A DNA stretch of 64,000 bases from contig NW_003314282.1 in NCBI RefSeq assembly GCF_000143415.4, positions 887,374 through 951,373 on the forward strand. Direction: 5' to 3'. This DNA is from Selaginella moellendorffii. Taxonomy: Eukaryota > Streptophyta > Lycopodiopsida > Selaginellales > Selaginellaceae. The position numbers were made by a program, and so were the translations under genes. The number at the start of each line of letters is the position of its first letter. Position 1 is the first letter of the stretch. Under the pieces are notes generated by a model. It saw only the letters and a program-made list of their open reading frames with translations, did not search any database and was not told the origin of the DNA. Below, piece after piece: positions 1-10,400 of this stretch.

Positions 1-175
1 TCGCGCTCGCACACTCGCGCTCGCGCTCGCATCACACTCGCGCTCCCGCTCGCATCGCGCTCCCACTCGCGATCACGCTCACTTCTCTACAGGTTTCTCG
101 TGTGCATCGGCGTCCACTCGCGCTTGCATCACACTCGCGCTCGCATCGCGCTCGTGTGCATCGGCGTCCACTTCA
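1..175. repeat. CGCTCGCA-type minisatellite
   Basis: Degenerate tandem runs of CGCTCGCA/CACTCGCG units fill the first 175 bases. A direct repeat of about 20 bp (GTGTGCATCGGCGTCC...) occurs near 100 and again near 153. The sequence is C/G rich with no stable coding frame. It lies just upstream of the ParB-like gene and may be part of its promoter region or an independent satellite. Confidence 0.75.
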
Positions 176-380
176 AGACACACCCAGTTTGTAACTTCGC
201 CACCAACTCCGCCGCCCACTCCGCCACCCACACGCAGCCCACTTGGCGTCCCGGGAGATTTCAACACCACTCTCCAACTGTAAGTGGCAGAGTAGCCTTG
301 CTGCTACGATCCGCTGCACACACAGTGCACATTCGCCAGCGAGTCCGGCCTCGATTGTCACGGCCTCCATTCGGCTTCAA

Positions 381-3300
381 ATGGTAAGTCTTTTAGACCA
401 AGTAGAAAATGGCATGAGGCCACATGCCATTCAGTAGCAACATTGGCATGCACCGATTGGGCTCTCGAGTGCAGTCCGGTTACAGATGGCGTGTAGCCTC
501 ACGCCATCTTAGGATGCAGCCTCAAGACATCTGATGCAGTGGTGAATGGCGTGTGGCCTCACGTTATTTCCAGCTGCTAGCTTTTCATCTGTCAGCTCTA
601 ATTGTTGTGCATTTCTAAACAGGCGAGGAATTGCGTTCTTCTTCCAGCCACTGTCAATGTGGATGCAGAGAAGGGGGAGGAGCTCACCAGTTGGACTTTC
701 GGGATGGAAGGCGAGGATCTGATGCTGTACAACACAGATGGTGGGAGAAAAGAATGCATGGGGATCCTCATCCAAGTGACAGACACTCCATGCAGTTCCA
801 TGCAAGAATATGGACTGGCACTTGTGGTAGAGACAGCGTCCGCCTTCAAGATCCACCTTGCACATCCTAGCGGCTTCCCGGAGGGGGGCAGCGGCTATGA
901 GGAATTCCTAGAGGGAGCTAGGGAGAGGTTGTCCAGGAGGCCCACAATTTCAAAGACGCTGCGGGTCTATGAAGATCACATGGAATCCACGGACCTCACC
1001 TACGGCGATGTTCAAAAACTATATTCCAACATTGAGCCGTTGAGAGTGCCTCCAGTTTGTGAAGCGAAGGGGAAGGGGGTCGATCTAGAAAATACCCCGA
1101 AGCAGAAAAGGGTGGTCAAGCTCAAGCCGATGTCCGACTCTGCTGCTCCAAAAAAGAAGCTACTCGGTGATGCCATTGCCTCGGGTTCGAACACTACACC
1201 CACCAAAAAGAAGAGCCGCAAAGAGCAGAAAGAGCAAGAAGAGGCAGCAAAAATCGTCGCAAATAATAGTACTTGTTACTATTCCAACAAAGTATATACA
1301 ATTGACGTGAGCCGTATCGAGATCCAAAGCAAATACAACCACAGGCTAGTATCTGATGAGTGGGTGGAGAAACTGGAGCAGAAGATGCTGGCAAGTCCAG
1401 TAACACCCGACATCGCAGACGTGATCCCCTACTACCGAACAATGAAGGGCGAGACGAGGTTTCCAGACTTGATCAATAGGAAGGTGTTGGACGATCAGAA
1501 CATCCGGTTCTATGCCGTCTCCGGGCAGCATTCTAGCTTGGCGATGCAACAGATAGTTGTGGATATTATGGTGGGCGAGGAGGTGAAGAAAGTCTTCAAG
1601 ACAAGAGTTGTCCGCCTGATAAAAGGCAACTCGCCCCTCCGATCTATCATATACATCTCCCACGCGCAGAATGTCAAGCAAGAAACGTGCTACAAATCGG
1701 GTCTGCACGAGACATTGGCACGAACACGGAAGCTCTGGGTTCAACTGAAGAAGCCACAAAAACCAGGACAAGGACGTGCACTAGCAACTAGCGCCTGGCA
1801 GGTAAGCCTCGTTGCATGTGGCATAGCATGTGGCCTCACGCCATTTCCATTGCAGGAATTCTCGAGTCTTCTCTCGAAAACACTGGGGGTCAATGACACA
1901 CTCAGCATCCATAACATTCTACTCGCGACAAAAGTTGTTTTTGACAAATGGGTAGATGTGCTGAGGAGGTACCATGACGGGGAGTTGCTAAACTCAATGG
2001 GTGTGGAGGACGGCCGGAAGCCCAATGATTTGAAGCTCAACGCCTTGCGTTTCTCGCGGTCTCTAGACGACGACGACCTTCTGACAGTGGCTAATGCTCT
2101 TTTACGTGGTGAGGTAGTCTTCAACAAGACCAAAATGACTCCCGGCCATATTGTGACATACAAGGACTTGTGCACGACTCTGAGAGCTCGTGCGCTATTG
2201 AAGGATTGGATCTTCGAGCAAGTGGCCGTGGCGAGGGTGAGCATCGACACCACGCAAGAGATGATGGAAGAGCTGGACTTGTCAAATGAAGACATCGACG
2301 AGTACGTGAAGGGGGCCCCCAAGTTCATCGATCTGCTGCGGGATGCCACGAAAAGTAAAGCTGAGAAGTTGGATCAGTATCCAAATGTCATTAAGAGGGA
2401 TGTCGACCGCCGGCTTCAGAAACAGCTCGACCCCGCAGCAGAGGCCTATCGAGAACCTTACCGGGTATACGTAAATTCGGATGAGGATCAAAGGTGGAGG
2501 AGCATCGTTTCCCGCGGAGATGAGCAGGTCAAGAACATCTTTTGTGTGATGGACTTCACAAACGAGGAGATCACTCATGCAGACGAAGTCAGCTCCATCA
2601 TTGACTTAATGGTGGGACTTGCGGAGGTGGAATCTTCAGTCCACTATATGATCTACGACTCCGAATCCTATCACAAGTTCTGGAAGGCCTTGAACGAGGT
2701 GAAGGCTCGGTTGAAAGGCAAGGAGATGCGGGAGATCCATGGGATAATGGCTAAGAAGAAGATACCGACGAATGTCCGCATCTTCACAGTCGCCCTTGTT
2801 ATTGGTCCTGCAGCAGAGTGGGACTGGAGTGACTTCCCAGCTTCGTTCAACAAAGCCGATCGAATTGATCTGAGGGAGGTCAATTTACCCGTGCCTGAGG
2901 AACTGAAGACGGCTATGGAGCTTTCGAATCCAAAGAAAGCTCCAGGTGCAGCATGGGAAATGCTCAGCTGGGTCTTCAACGCAATAGCGGGTGACTCCAA
3001 GGGCAAATGCGTTGTCGAGTACAACTGCGGCGGACTATTCTTTCGAGCCGCACTACTCAAGGGTGTCCCGTGTGTTGCGGTGACAAACTCCATTGAAGAG
3101 GTGACTTCAATGGAGCATATAATTACAGTTGCCAAAGAAAAACAGTATCTTCTCTACGAACCTGGTGAGTACGCACTTTAAGTTTAAATGTTATCTCACA
3201 AGCTCTGTATGCAGGAGCGTGGCCACCCCCAGATGCTGAAACGGCGTTAACAGCTATTGATGTTAGGCCAAGGTCACAACCTGCACAAGATAAGGTCACG

Positions 3301-4991
3301 TGAGGCCTCACGCCATTTTGATCATAGATCGTTGTGAATATTCAGACACGAGGACTGAAAAGCGCACTGGTGGCGCGTCGAAGAAGGACAAACAGACAAG
3401 AAATAGGAAAAAAGGAGGTACAAATTATATTTGCAATGGCGTGTGGTCTCATGCCATTCCTTGGAGGAGACACTTCTTCAAAGGCAAAACAGGCAAGCAT
3501 CAGCCAAGCTCAAACTGACAGTGGTCATAAAAAGCGAAAGCACGTTGGACAGTCGTCGGGATCAGAGGCGTTTGATTCGAAAAGGAAGAAGGGCAACGAA
3601 AAGATGATAGATAATGCCTCGCGGTTATAGCGTGTGTGCTCATGCCATTCATTGCAGATCAAGGGCTGAGTGAAAGGAGCCAGTCACCACCTCCTGACTC
3701 AGATTCTTATGGCGGACTCCCCTTCCCCAATCTCAATGGAGAGGTACAATGGATGAGGGATGCTTTTCAAGTCAGGGCCACGTTTTTCTCATCTCGTCAT
3801 CTTCGAAGGGTGCAAGAACGTGCAGAAACCATGTTAAGACAGTCGGGTGAGGATACGGTCCTAGGTCACGCACTAAAACAGGCTATGGATGTCTTGTATT
3901 TTGAGATGGAGACTCGGCCAGATGATTTTCCCAAGATGGTCCTGGAAAAACAAGCCATCCAGCCTGAGCAGCCTATGGAAGAAATGCAAGAGGGGGATGA
4001 GGAGCCAGAGAAAGATAATGAGCAGGAAGAGCAGAAGGACGAAGAGGAGGACAAAGAAGAGGAGGACGAAGAAGAGGAGGATGAAGAAGAGGAGGACGAA
4101 GAGGACTTGGATGGTCCTCACAATGGTGACGATCACAATAACGACGATGACGATGATGACGACGATGGCCAGCCTGAGGTGGCCAAAGAGCAGCGGAGGA
4201 AGGTCATACAAGACAAACCATCAGGTAAATAATAGTACATCCATTCCTAACCTTTTACCATTTCTAACATTGTCCATGTAGGTCGCAGAAGAAATGGTAA
4301 GTAGAGATTATTCAGTTGAATTAAGATACAAACTCTAGCCTTTAGTGTCGAGGAAGGATAGTGCCAAGCAAGGGTCGAAACGTATGTCCAATCCTTCAGA
4401 ATCAACAGTGCGCCCAAGTGATATCGGGCCTAGTTCCTCAATAGCAGTTGATGGTAAATACAGTATAGTCGATTCAATGTGCTAATGAGTTTGTTTTTAG
4501 TAGCACGGGAGGATACCATCTCAATCGAAGGGAGATATTTGGACATGCATATGGATCCGCCAGTGGACTCTACTTGCCTGCAAGAGTCATCAGAGCTGGT
4601 GGAGGCTACTATCCATATCAACGCCAAGCAAGCTGACCACGCTCCACTTGATGCTGCCCATACCACTGAGTCAATCTTGTCCATGTATCCAACTGACGGT
4701 GACCAGGCGCCATTGGACCCGCATGAGGCCGCCCCAGCCGCCGAGCCGGTCGTATCCTCATTTCCAACGTGTGCCCAATCGTCTGACTACGCGCCGTTGG
4801 AACCTCCCTACACCGCCCCTACTGCCTGTTTGGTCATGTCCACTTTGCCAACGGAGGCACCAGCTGAAATGGCGTGTGATCACACGCCATCGAAACCACC
4901 CCATGCCACTGTTGAGCCAGTTGTACCAGAGTCTACAGCTGAAATGGCATGTGCCCACACGCCATCGGATGCGATTGACCCCACATTGTAG
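381..4991 (+). CDS. Multi-exon gene: ParB/Srx-fold-like, methyltransferase-like, acidic tail
   Basis: I do not recognise this as a named gene. The main exon (about 623-3164) starts after a CAG acceptor; the TTG at 602 is intronic. An ATG at 381 followed directly by GTAAGT is the best start and is phase-compatible with 623. Introns that keep one frame are 3165-3214, 3262-3327, 3418-3483, 3624-3670, 4225-4281, 4297-4345 and 4454-4500 (47-66 nt); 1802-1855 is optional and frame-neutral. Seen in the protein: a Lys/Arg-rich stretch (about 1090-1240); a ParB/Srx-like region (about 1265-1640) with YNHR, a Leu-rich helix and VSGQHS, like the GERR/GHHR turn of ParB-type proteins; and a C-terminal part (about 2520-3164) ending in a CVVEYNCGG...RAALLKG segment that resembles a decayed N4/N6 DNA-methyltransferase AdoMet motif. 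An Asp/Glu-rich tail follows (about 4000-4180), then a Pro-rich tail. Fold calls are inference from motif shape. An alternative is a transposon-encoded protein of unknown class. Confidence 0.6.
409..430. repeat. 22-bp palindrome, copy 1
   Basis: Arms ATGGCATG/CATGCCAT around AGGCCA, the reverse-orientation form of the family. It lies in the putative first intron, five bases before a CAG. Confidence 0.8.
486..507. repeat. 22-bp palindrome, copy 2
   Basis: Arms ATGGCGTG/CACGCCAT around TAGCCT. It lies in the putative first intron and is followed at once by CTTAG. Confidence 0.85.
546..567. repeat. 22-bp palindrome, copy 3
   Basis: Arms ATGGCGTG/CACGTTAT around TGGCCT; the right arm has two changes. 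It is followed by TTCCAG in the putative first intron. Confidence 0.8.
1823..1844. repeat. 22-bp palindrome, copy 4 (in frame)
   Basis: ATAGCATG...CACGCCAT around TGGCCT. It lies inside a 54-nt stretch (1802-1855) bounded by GTAAG and TTGCAG that is also an uninterrupted part of the reading frame, where it reads IACGLTPF. Confidence 0.85.
3295..3316. repeat. 22-bp palindrome, copy 5 (degenerate left arm)
   Basis: The right half TGAGGCCTCACGCCAT is intact and the left end is changed. The copy lies within the putative intron 3262-3327. Confidence 0.65.
3436..3457. repeat. 22-bp palindrome, copy 6 (in frame)
   Basis: ATGGCGTG...CATGCCAT around TGGTCT. Read in the frame of the surrounding open stretch it gives MACGLMPF. 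It also falls inside a possible 66-nt intron (3418-3483). Confidence 0.85.
3627..3648. repeat. 22-bp palindrome, copy 7 (in downstream frame)
   Basis: ATAGCGTG...CATGCCAT around TGTGCT. It reads IACVLMPF in the frame of the acidic exon that follows, and is followed by ATTGCAG. Confidence 0.75.
4869..4890. repeat. 22-bp palindrome, copy 8 (perfect, coding)
   Basis: A perfect 22-bp palindrome with arms ATGGCGTGTGA/TCACACGCCAT. It lies in the middle of the Pro-rich coding exon and reads MACDHTPS in frame. Confidence 0.9.
4944..4965. repeat. 22-bp palindrome, copy 9 (coding)
   Basis: ATGGCATGTG...CACACGCCAT. It lies 53 bp after copy 8 in the same exon and frame and reads MACAHTPS. Both copies are preceded by GCTGAA, giving the repeated AEMAC. 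Confidence 0.9.
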
Positions 4992-5986
4992 AGGAGAGTA
5001 TTTCCACCCTTCACGTTTCCTCGACCAAAACCCTCTGAACGACCATCGGGAGCACCATTCGCTAATATTATAGATGGTAAAATTGACTTGTACCATTTTT
5101 TATGCTGACGCATTTCATTTCAGAGTCACGGCGAAAGTACTGTATCGTTTTTGATCTGAACGGTGTCCTTTTCTCCCATGAGCGTGGCTCGTCCTCGAAT
5201 GTCACTGCACCCTCCAAAGCCTGCGGTCGCAAGTTGGTCAAAAGAGACAGATTCACATTAATCACACGGGAGAAACTGCGGGATCTAATAATGACCATGC
5301 GACACTTAAAACAGAGGGCCGGGTTCAATTTGCAATTGGGAGTTTGGACATCCATGATGCGCCACAATGCATTAACGTTGCTACAGATGATGCACGATCA
5401 GACGCGAGTAATATTACCATTTGACTTTCTCCTAACGCAGGAGGATTGCTTGACTATGGTCCATGTGAGGGGTAGCAAGCCCATCTTCGTCAAGGCAGAG
5501 GCTGTAGTGATGAACCGGACTGCTAGGTCAAGTGAAATCCTCATCATCGATGACTCGCCGATTAAAACTGCAGCGAACACGCACACATATGCAGTGCACC
5601 CCATCTCTTGCAATATGGAAACTAGGGAGAAGAAACCGTATGTTCTGGGGGACCTTGCAAAACGGCTTGAAGCGATGGTGATAGAGAACCGGCCAGTCCA
5701 GGAGGTGGCTGCAGAAATCAACCAAATGGCAGATGGAACGGTATATCAGAAGCCATTTGATCGAACAGACACCAGTCATCATTTATGGCATGTATATTGT
5801 CTAGCCAAGCACTATCCGCATCTCCATAATCTGCTCAACCGGATGGGTTCTTCGACCACTAAACATGAGCGTGGACGTATTAGAGAAGAGATGGCATTAC
5901 TATTGGGTTTAAATCCTGATAGTGTGGAGAGTGATGAAATTCCAAGATTATTGTATAGGCGTTGGAGGCAAAAAATAACAGTCTGA
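4992..5986 (+). CDS. FCP1/NIF-like HAD phosphatase domain (separate gene or 3' end of the preceding one)
   Basis: After TAG at 4989-4991 the same frame stays open to 5076. A 47-nt GT-AG intron (5077-5123) then joins in phase to an exon ending at TGA 5984-5986. The exon encodes about 287 residues. The first half has HAD motifs: FDLNGVLF (motif I), LGVWTSM (motif II) and ILIIDDSP (motif IV), as in FCP1/SCP/NIF-type protein phosphatases. The usual second Asp of DxDx(T/V) is Asn here, so catalysis is doubtful, although DxN variants occur in plant FCP1-like proteins. The C-terminal 120 residues are Arg/Leu-rich and unrecognised. A short exon upstream plus the conserved phase suggests it was, or still is, fused to the ParB-like gene. 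An ATG at 5102 lies inside the intron and is unlikely to be used. Confidence 0.65.
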
Positions 5987-6020
5987 GATGGCATGTATTT
6001 ATTTAAAAATGTAACTTATT

Positions 6021-6042
6021 ATGGCATGGGGTTCCATGCCAT
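6021..6042. repeat. 22-bp palindrome, copy 10 (3' flank)
   Basis: Perfect 9-bp arms ATGGCATGG/CCATGCCAT around GGTT. It lies 35 bp after the FCP1-like stop codon, in the probable 3' UTR. A single left half-copy lies at about 5989, and a weaker full copy at 6313-6334. Confidence 0.8.
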
Positions 6043-7116
6043 TGTATTAATATTAAAAGACAATTCTTTGAGAGGATTTGCATTATACTAGAAGTGTTAC
6101 AGCATGTTATTGGAAGTCTGCGAAGTTGTTTTATTAATAAGGGGAAAGTAAAGATTGAATGGGGACTTGGGCTCCACCTAGACTCAGAGCAACTGAGCCA
6201 ATATTAAAAGGATGGAAAGAAATTGGACGACGATGACAAGGAGAAGAGAGAGGTGAAACAGTGGCAGGGGGAGGAGAAGTGATTGAGTAGACATTTCCTT
6301 GTTTAAAATAAAATAGCATGTGCCTCAATGCAATTGAATTTTGTTATATTTATATACTATATAAAGGTTTGGAAACCTTATTTTACAAGTGGGATAATGA
6401 CAATTCCCACTTTAACGAAATAGAGCTTCTAAGCAAAAGATGCAAAATAATTCGTAAACTGGTAGAAGGCAACTACCTAAGACTTCTTATTGGGATAAGG
6501 AAGTTTGATATACCCTTATAAGGGATAAATTACTTATGTTGCGATATAGTAAGTCAATGTCAAAAAAGGAATGTTCATTGTCAGAGAGACCATCATTGGG
6601 ACACCCAAACACTCTAAAACACCAAAAGGGGGTATTTGGTGTCATGAGGGCAATGGATAATGCCTAAGGGAAAAAGTCCCTAGCGAATGAAGGATAGGAG
6701 GTGTTATCCAAATGTCCAAAGTTGTGGAGACGGGAGAAGTGCGTCTACCCAAATTGGACAAAGCCAAAGAGGGATTTTGGCAAGGTTAGTGATGGCCATA
6801 TAAAGACCCATAAGTAGCAACGGTGATCTCAGTGTGTGGGATTACAAGGTGAGCAAACCCAGATTGAGGAACCACTCCCTAGGCTGTCGGGTAGGTGCAT
6901 CCCTATGAATACTTGCCAAGGCATGGTAGAAAGTGCAAAGCTATCTTCCTAGTCTGGAGGAAAATAACCGAAGGAAATATATAAGGCCAAAAGGCAAGTA
7001 ATATAGGAATAGAACCGAACCATGGGAATTGACACGCATGACCAAGGGTGGTTATGCAAGTTAGGAGTGGAGAATTAAGTGGGTGCTCAAGCATGTCGTT
7101 ACTAACGACTAGAATG
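6043..7116. other. Non-coding flank of the ParB/FCP1-like locus and start of retroelement-like DNA
   Basis: No convincing gene. The first 300 bp are AT-rich 3' flank with a degenerate palindrome copy at 6313-6334. From about 6500 the text becomes the G/A-rich non-coding style seen again at 12.7-15 kb, on the other side of the inserted chromovirus. This suggests one older LARD-like element split by that insertion. Confidence 0.4.
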
Positions 7117-7121
7117 CCATG

Positions 7122-7481
7122 TGTCAAGACCCCTGACAAGATCAAGACTGGAAAATGCAAAAAGACAAAGAGAAAAGCTAGTGGAAACAAGAAGAGGCCT
7201 TAGACTGGCGTTGATTCAGATTGTGGAGAAATGGAACAAGGCTAACCTATATATACTATAGGTTGATGAAGCTCCACCACTCTTGGATCGAGGACGGCCT
7301 AAATATAGCTGAGGTCGAGGAGGCACCACATCATCATCAGGAATGTGGCTCGAGACTCAGGAATCGGGAAGTGTCTCGAGAGTCAGGAATAGGGAAGTGT
7401 CTTGAGAGTCAGGAATGTGGTCTGCAGGTCAGGAATCTGGCGAGAGTCAGGAATGTGGCAAGAATTGGGGGATTCCTGACA
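7122..7481 (-). repeat. Chromovirus LTR (3' LTR in element orientation)
   Basis: 360 bp, TG...CA ends. It contains short repeats of GAGAGTCAGGAAT. By eye it differs from its partner at about 3 percent of sites plus one 26-bp repeat-unit indel. Confidence 0.93.
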
Positions 7482-7482
7482 G

Positions 7483-7494
7483 CACCCCCTCCTC
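7483..7494 (-). other. Polypurine tract of the chromovirus
   Basis: On the minus strand GAGGAGGGGGTG lies one base from the 3' LTR, the expected place for plus-strand priming. Confidence 0.7.
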
Positions 7495-10400
7495 AAGAAC
7501 GAGTGGAACGAGGATGTGAACGAGAACGAAGAGGAGGATGAGATGAGCGGCGAGGGATGGGAGATGGAAAAAAAGAATGAGGACTGGGACGAGAAGGATA
7601 GCAGCGGTGGAAGTCCTGAACAAGGTCAGAAGAATGAATCAGGTTGTCTGCAGGTTCCCAAGTGCGTTCCTCAGGTCCGTAACCTTTCCAGTCCACCAGA
7701 TAGTAGAGTTTAGACTGTGAAATCTTGGAATCAAGGATGTCCTGAACCTCGTACTCAGACCCATCCTCGAGCTGCACTGGTGGAGGCGGAGGAATGACCC
7801 GATTTGGAATAGGACTGGGAATATAAGGCTCAAGGAGAGAGGAGTGAAAAACGGGGTGAATTTGATATGAGGAGGGAAGTGCAAGGCGATAAGTCACAGG
7901 ATTAATGATGGCAGTGATAGGGAAAGGACCAAGGCGTTTGAAATTGAGTTTTGGACAGGGCCTGGTGGTGGAGATATTTCGCCTGAGGAGCCAGACTTTA
8001 TCCCCGATATTGTAAGGGGGACAATCCTGACGATGGACATTGGCAAATGTTTTATGAGATTCCTGAGCACGATGGAGGTGGAAGGAGATGGAGTTGTGGA
8101 TTTCCTGGAGGTTGGAGATAAATGTCTTAGAGCAGGGATTTGAACGAGAGGATTCAGATGGAGAAGGAAGTGAGAGATTGAATCGGGGATTTCGGCCAGA
8201 GTTCACAAAGAAGGGGGAAACTCGAAGAGAGGAGTGAACAGAGTTGTTATAGGAGAACTCAGCAAGGGGAAGGATATCAAACCAGTTATCCTGATGATAG
8301 TTGATGAAGCACCTCAAGAATTGTTCCAACGTCTGAATCATTCACTCTGACTGCCCATCAGTTTGAGGATGATATGCCGAAGAGAGGTTGGCCTTCACTC
8401 CAAGCAGCTGCAAAAACCATTGCCAGAAATGAGAGATGAACTGAGGCCCCCGATCCGAAACCACATCTGTAGGAATCCCATGAAGTCGGAAAATTTCCCT
8501 GAATACCAGTTTTGCCATGTCCTCGCCCGAAAACTCCTTGGTACATGGCAAGAAGTGCGCCATCTTTGTGAAGCGATCCACCACGACTAAAATGCTGTTG
8601 AAGCCTCAAGAACTCGGAAGATCACTCAAGAAATCCATGGAGATGGATTCCCAAGGACCTGAAGGGACCGGAAGGGAATGAAGCAAACCTGAAGGAAGGT
8701 GGCGAGGTACCTTATTCCGGGCACAAGTGTCACAGGAGGTAACAACAGCTTTGATGTAGTCGTCCATGTGAGGCCACCAAAAGTCCCATGCAACTAGCTC
8801 ATAGGTTTTCGCAATGCCAAAGTGACCAGCAGTCGGGCTATCGTGGCGCGCCATCAGGACCAACCTTCGAGCATCACCTTCAGGAACGTAAAGCTGCTCC
8901 CCACGGTACAATAAGCTATCTAAGAACTCAAACTCGTCAAATCGCCGGCAGTCGGGAGTCATTGGGTGTCCAGCCTGAAGATGGGGGAAGATGTCGCTAG
9001 CGAGATCATCAGATTGAAGATCGTTTCTGATTGCATCCATCAAGGAGGAGTCCTGAGGGGCCAGGGAAATTGCCATAACTTGAAGCCGATCAAGACCGAG
9101 GATAACTTGATCCTGTTGATCGAAGGCAGGATTACCAGGCCTGAGACTGAGATAGGAGCGCCTTGAAAGAGCATCAGGAAGGCCTTGAAACTTTCCAGGT
9201 CTGTACTTGATAACAAAGTCAAACCGACTCAGGAATTGTGCCCACCTTGTTTGACGACGGCTTAAAACTCGGGAAGTGGCAAAGTACTCGAGATTTTTGT
9301 GATCCGTCCAGACTGTTGTTTGATGGCTCGCCCCCTCCAAGAAACGGCGCCTCTCCAAAGGAATCCACGATGGCAAGGAGCTCCTTGTCATGGATTTCGT
9401 AATTGATCTCCGCAGGCTGGAATTTCCGAGAATGGAAAGCGACCGGATGAAGTTCGTGATCCGCTCCGAGTTGAGACAGCACAGCACCAATGGCAAAGTC
9501 GGAGGCGTCAGCCTTGATGAAGAAAGGTTGTGAGGAATCAGCATGGATCAAGACAGGAGCAGAACTGAAAGCCGCCTTGAGTGTGTCAAAGGCCTGCTGG
9601 GCAACAGCAGACCAAGAGAAGGGAACATCCTTGCGAGTGAGATGTGTGAGAGTAAGAACAATGTCAGAGTAGTGATCAATGAATTTGCGGTAGAAGTTGG
9701 CGAAGCCAAGGAAAACCTGAACGTCCGACATTAATTGTGGAGGCTCCCATTCGAGAATAGTCTTGACTTTGGCATGATCCATCGTGATACCCTCAGGAGT
9801 GACAAAGTACCCAAGGAACTCCATAGACTGCTGATCAAAGGAACATTTCTCAAGCTTCGCATATAGGCCGTGTTCTCGCAGCTTCGCTAGCACCTTGCGT
9901 ACATGTTCGTCATGCTCCTCCTGAGTTTTTGAGTAGATGAGGATGTCATCGAGGTAGACGATCACCATCTGATCAAGAAACTCCCGAAAGACGTTCTTCG
10001 CCATGTGTTGGAAAACTGCTGGAGCATTTGTCAAGCCAAATGGCATGACAGTGTACTCGAAGTGGCCATAGCGGGTTCGGAACGCAATCTTCCATTCATC
10101 ACCAGGCCGGATCCGGATCAGGTTGTATGCTCCACGGAGGTCGATCTTGGTGAAGAAGCAGGCACCGCCAAGGCGTTCCAACAGGTCCAAGATCAGGGGC
10201 AGCGGATAACAGTTCCAAATAGTCACCTTGTTCAAACCTCGGTAGTCGATGACTAGCCGCAAGCTCCCATCCTTCTTCTTGACAAAGAAGACAGGTGCTC
10301 CAGCCGGGGACTGCAAATGCTGAATGTAGCCCGAGGCAAGGTTCTCATCCACGTACTCTTTGAGGGCCTTAAGCTCGGACGGGGATAACCCATAGATAGG

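Noticed and set aside
602-622. TTG at 602 as the start of the ParB-like protein
   Set aside because: It is not an ATG. The stretch ends in CTAAACAG, a good acceptor, so it is better read as intron, with the exon starting at 623.
3873-4211. Hydrophobic membrane protein on the minus strand opposite the acidic tract
   Set aside because: It is the complement of GAA/GAG/GAC repeats; Leu/Val/Ile richness is a mirror artefact.
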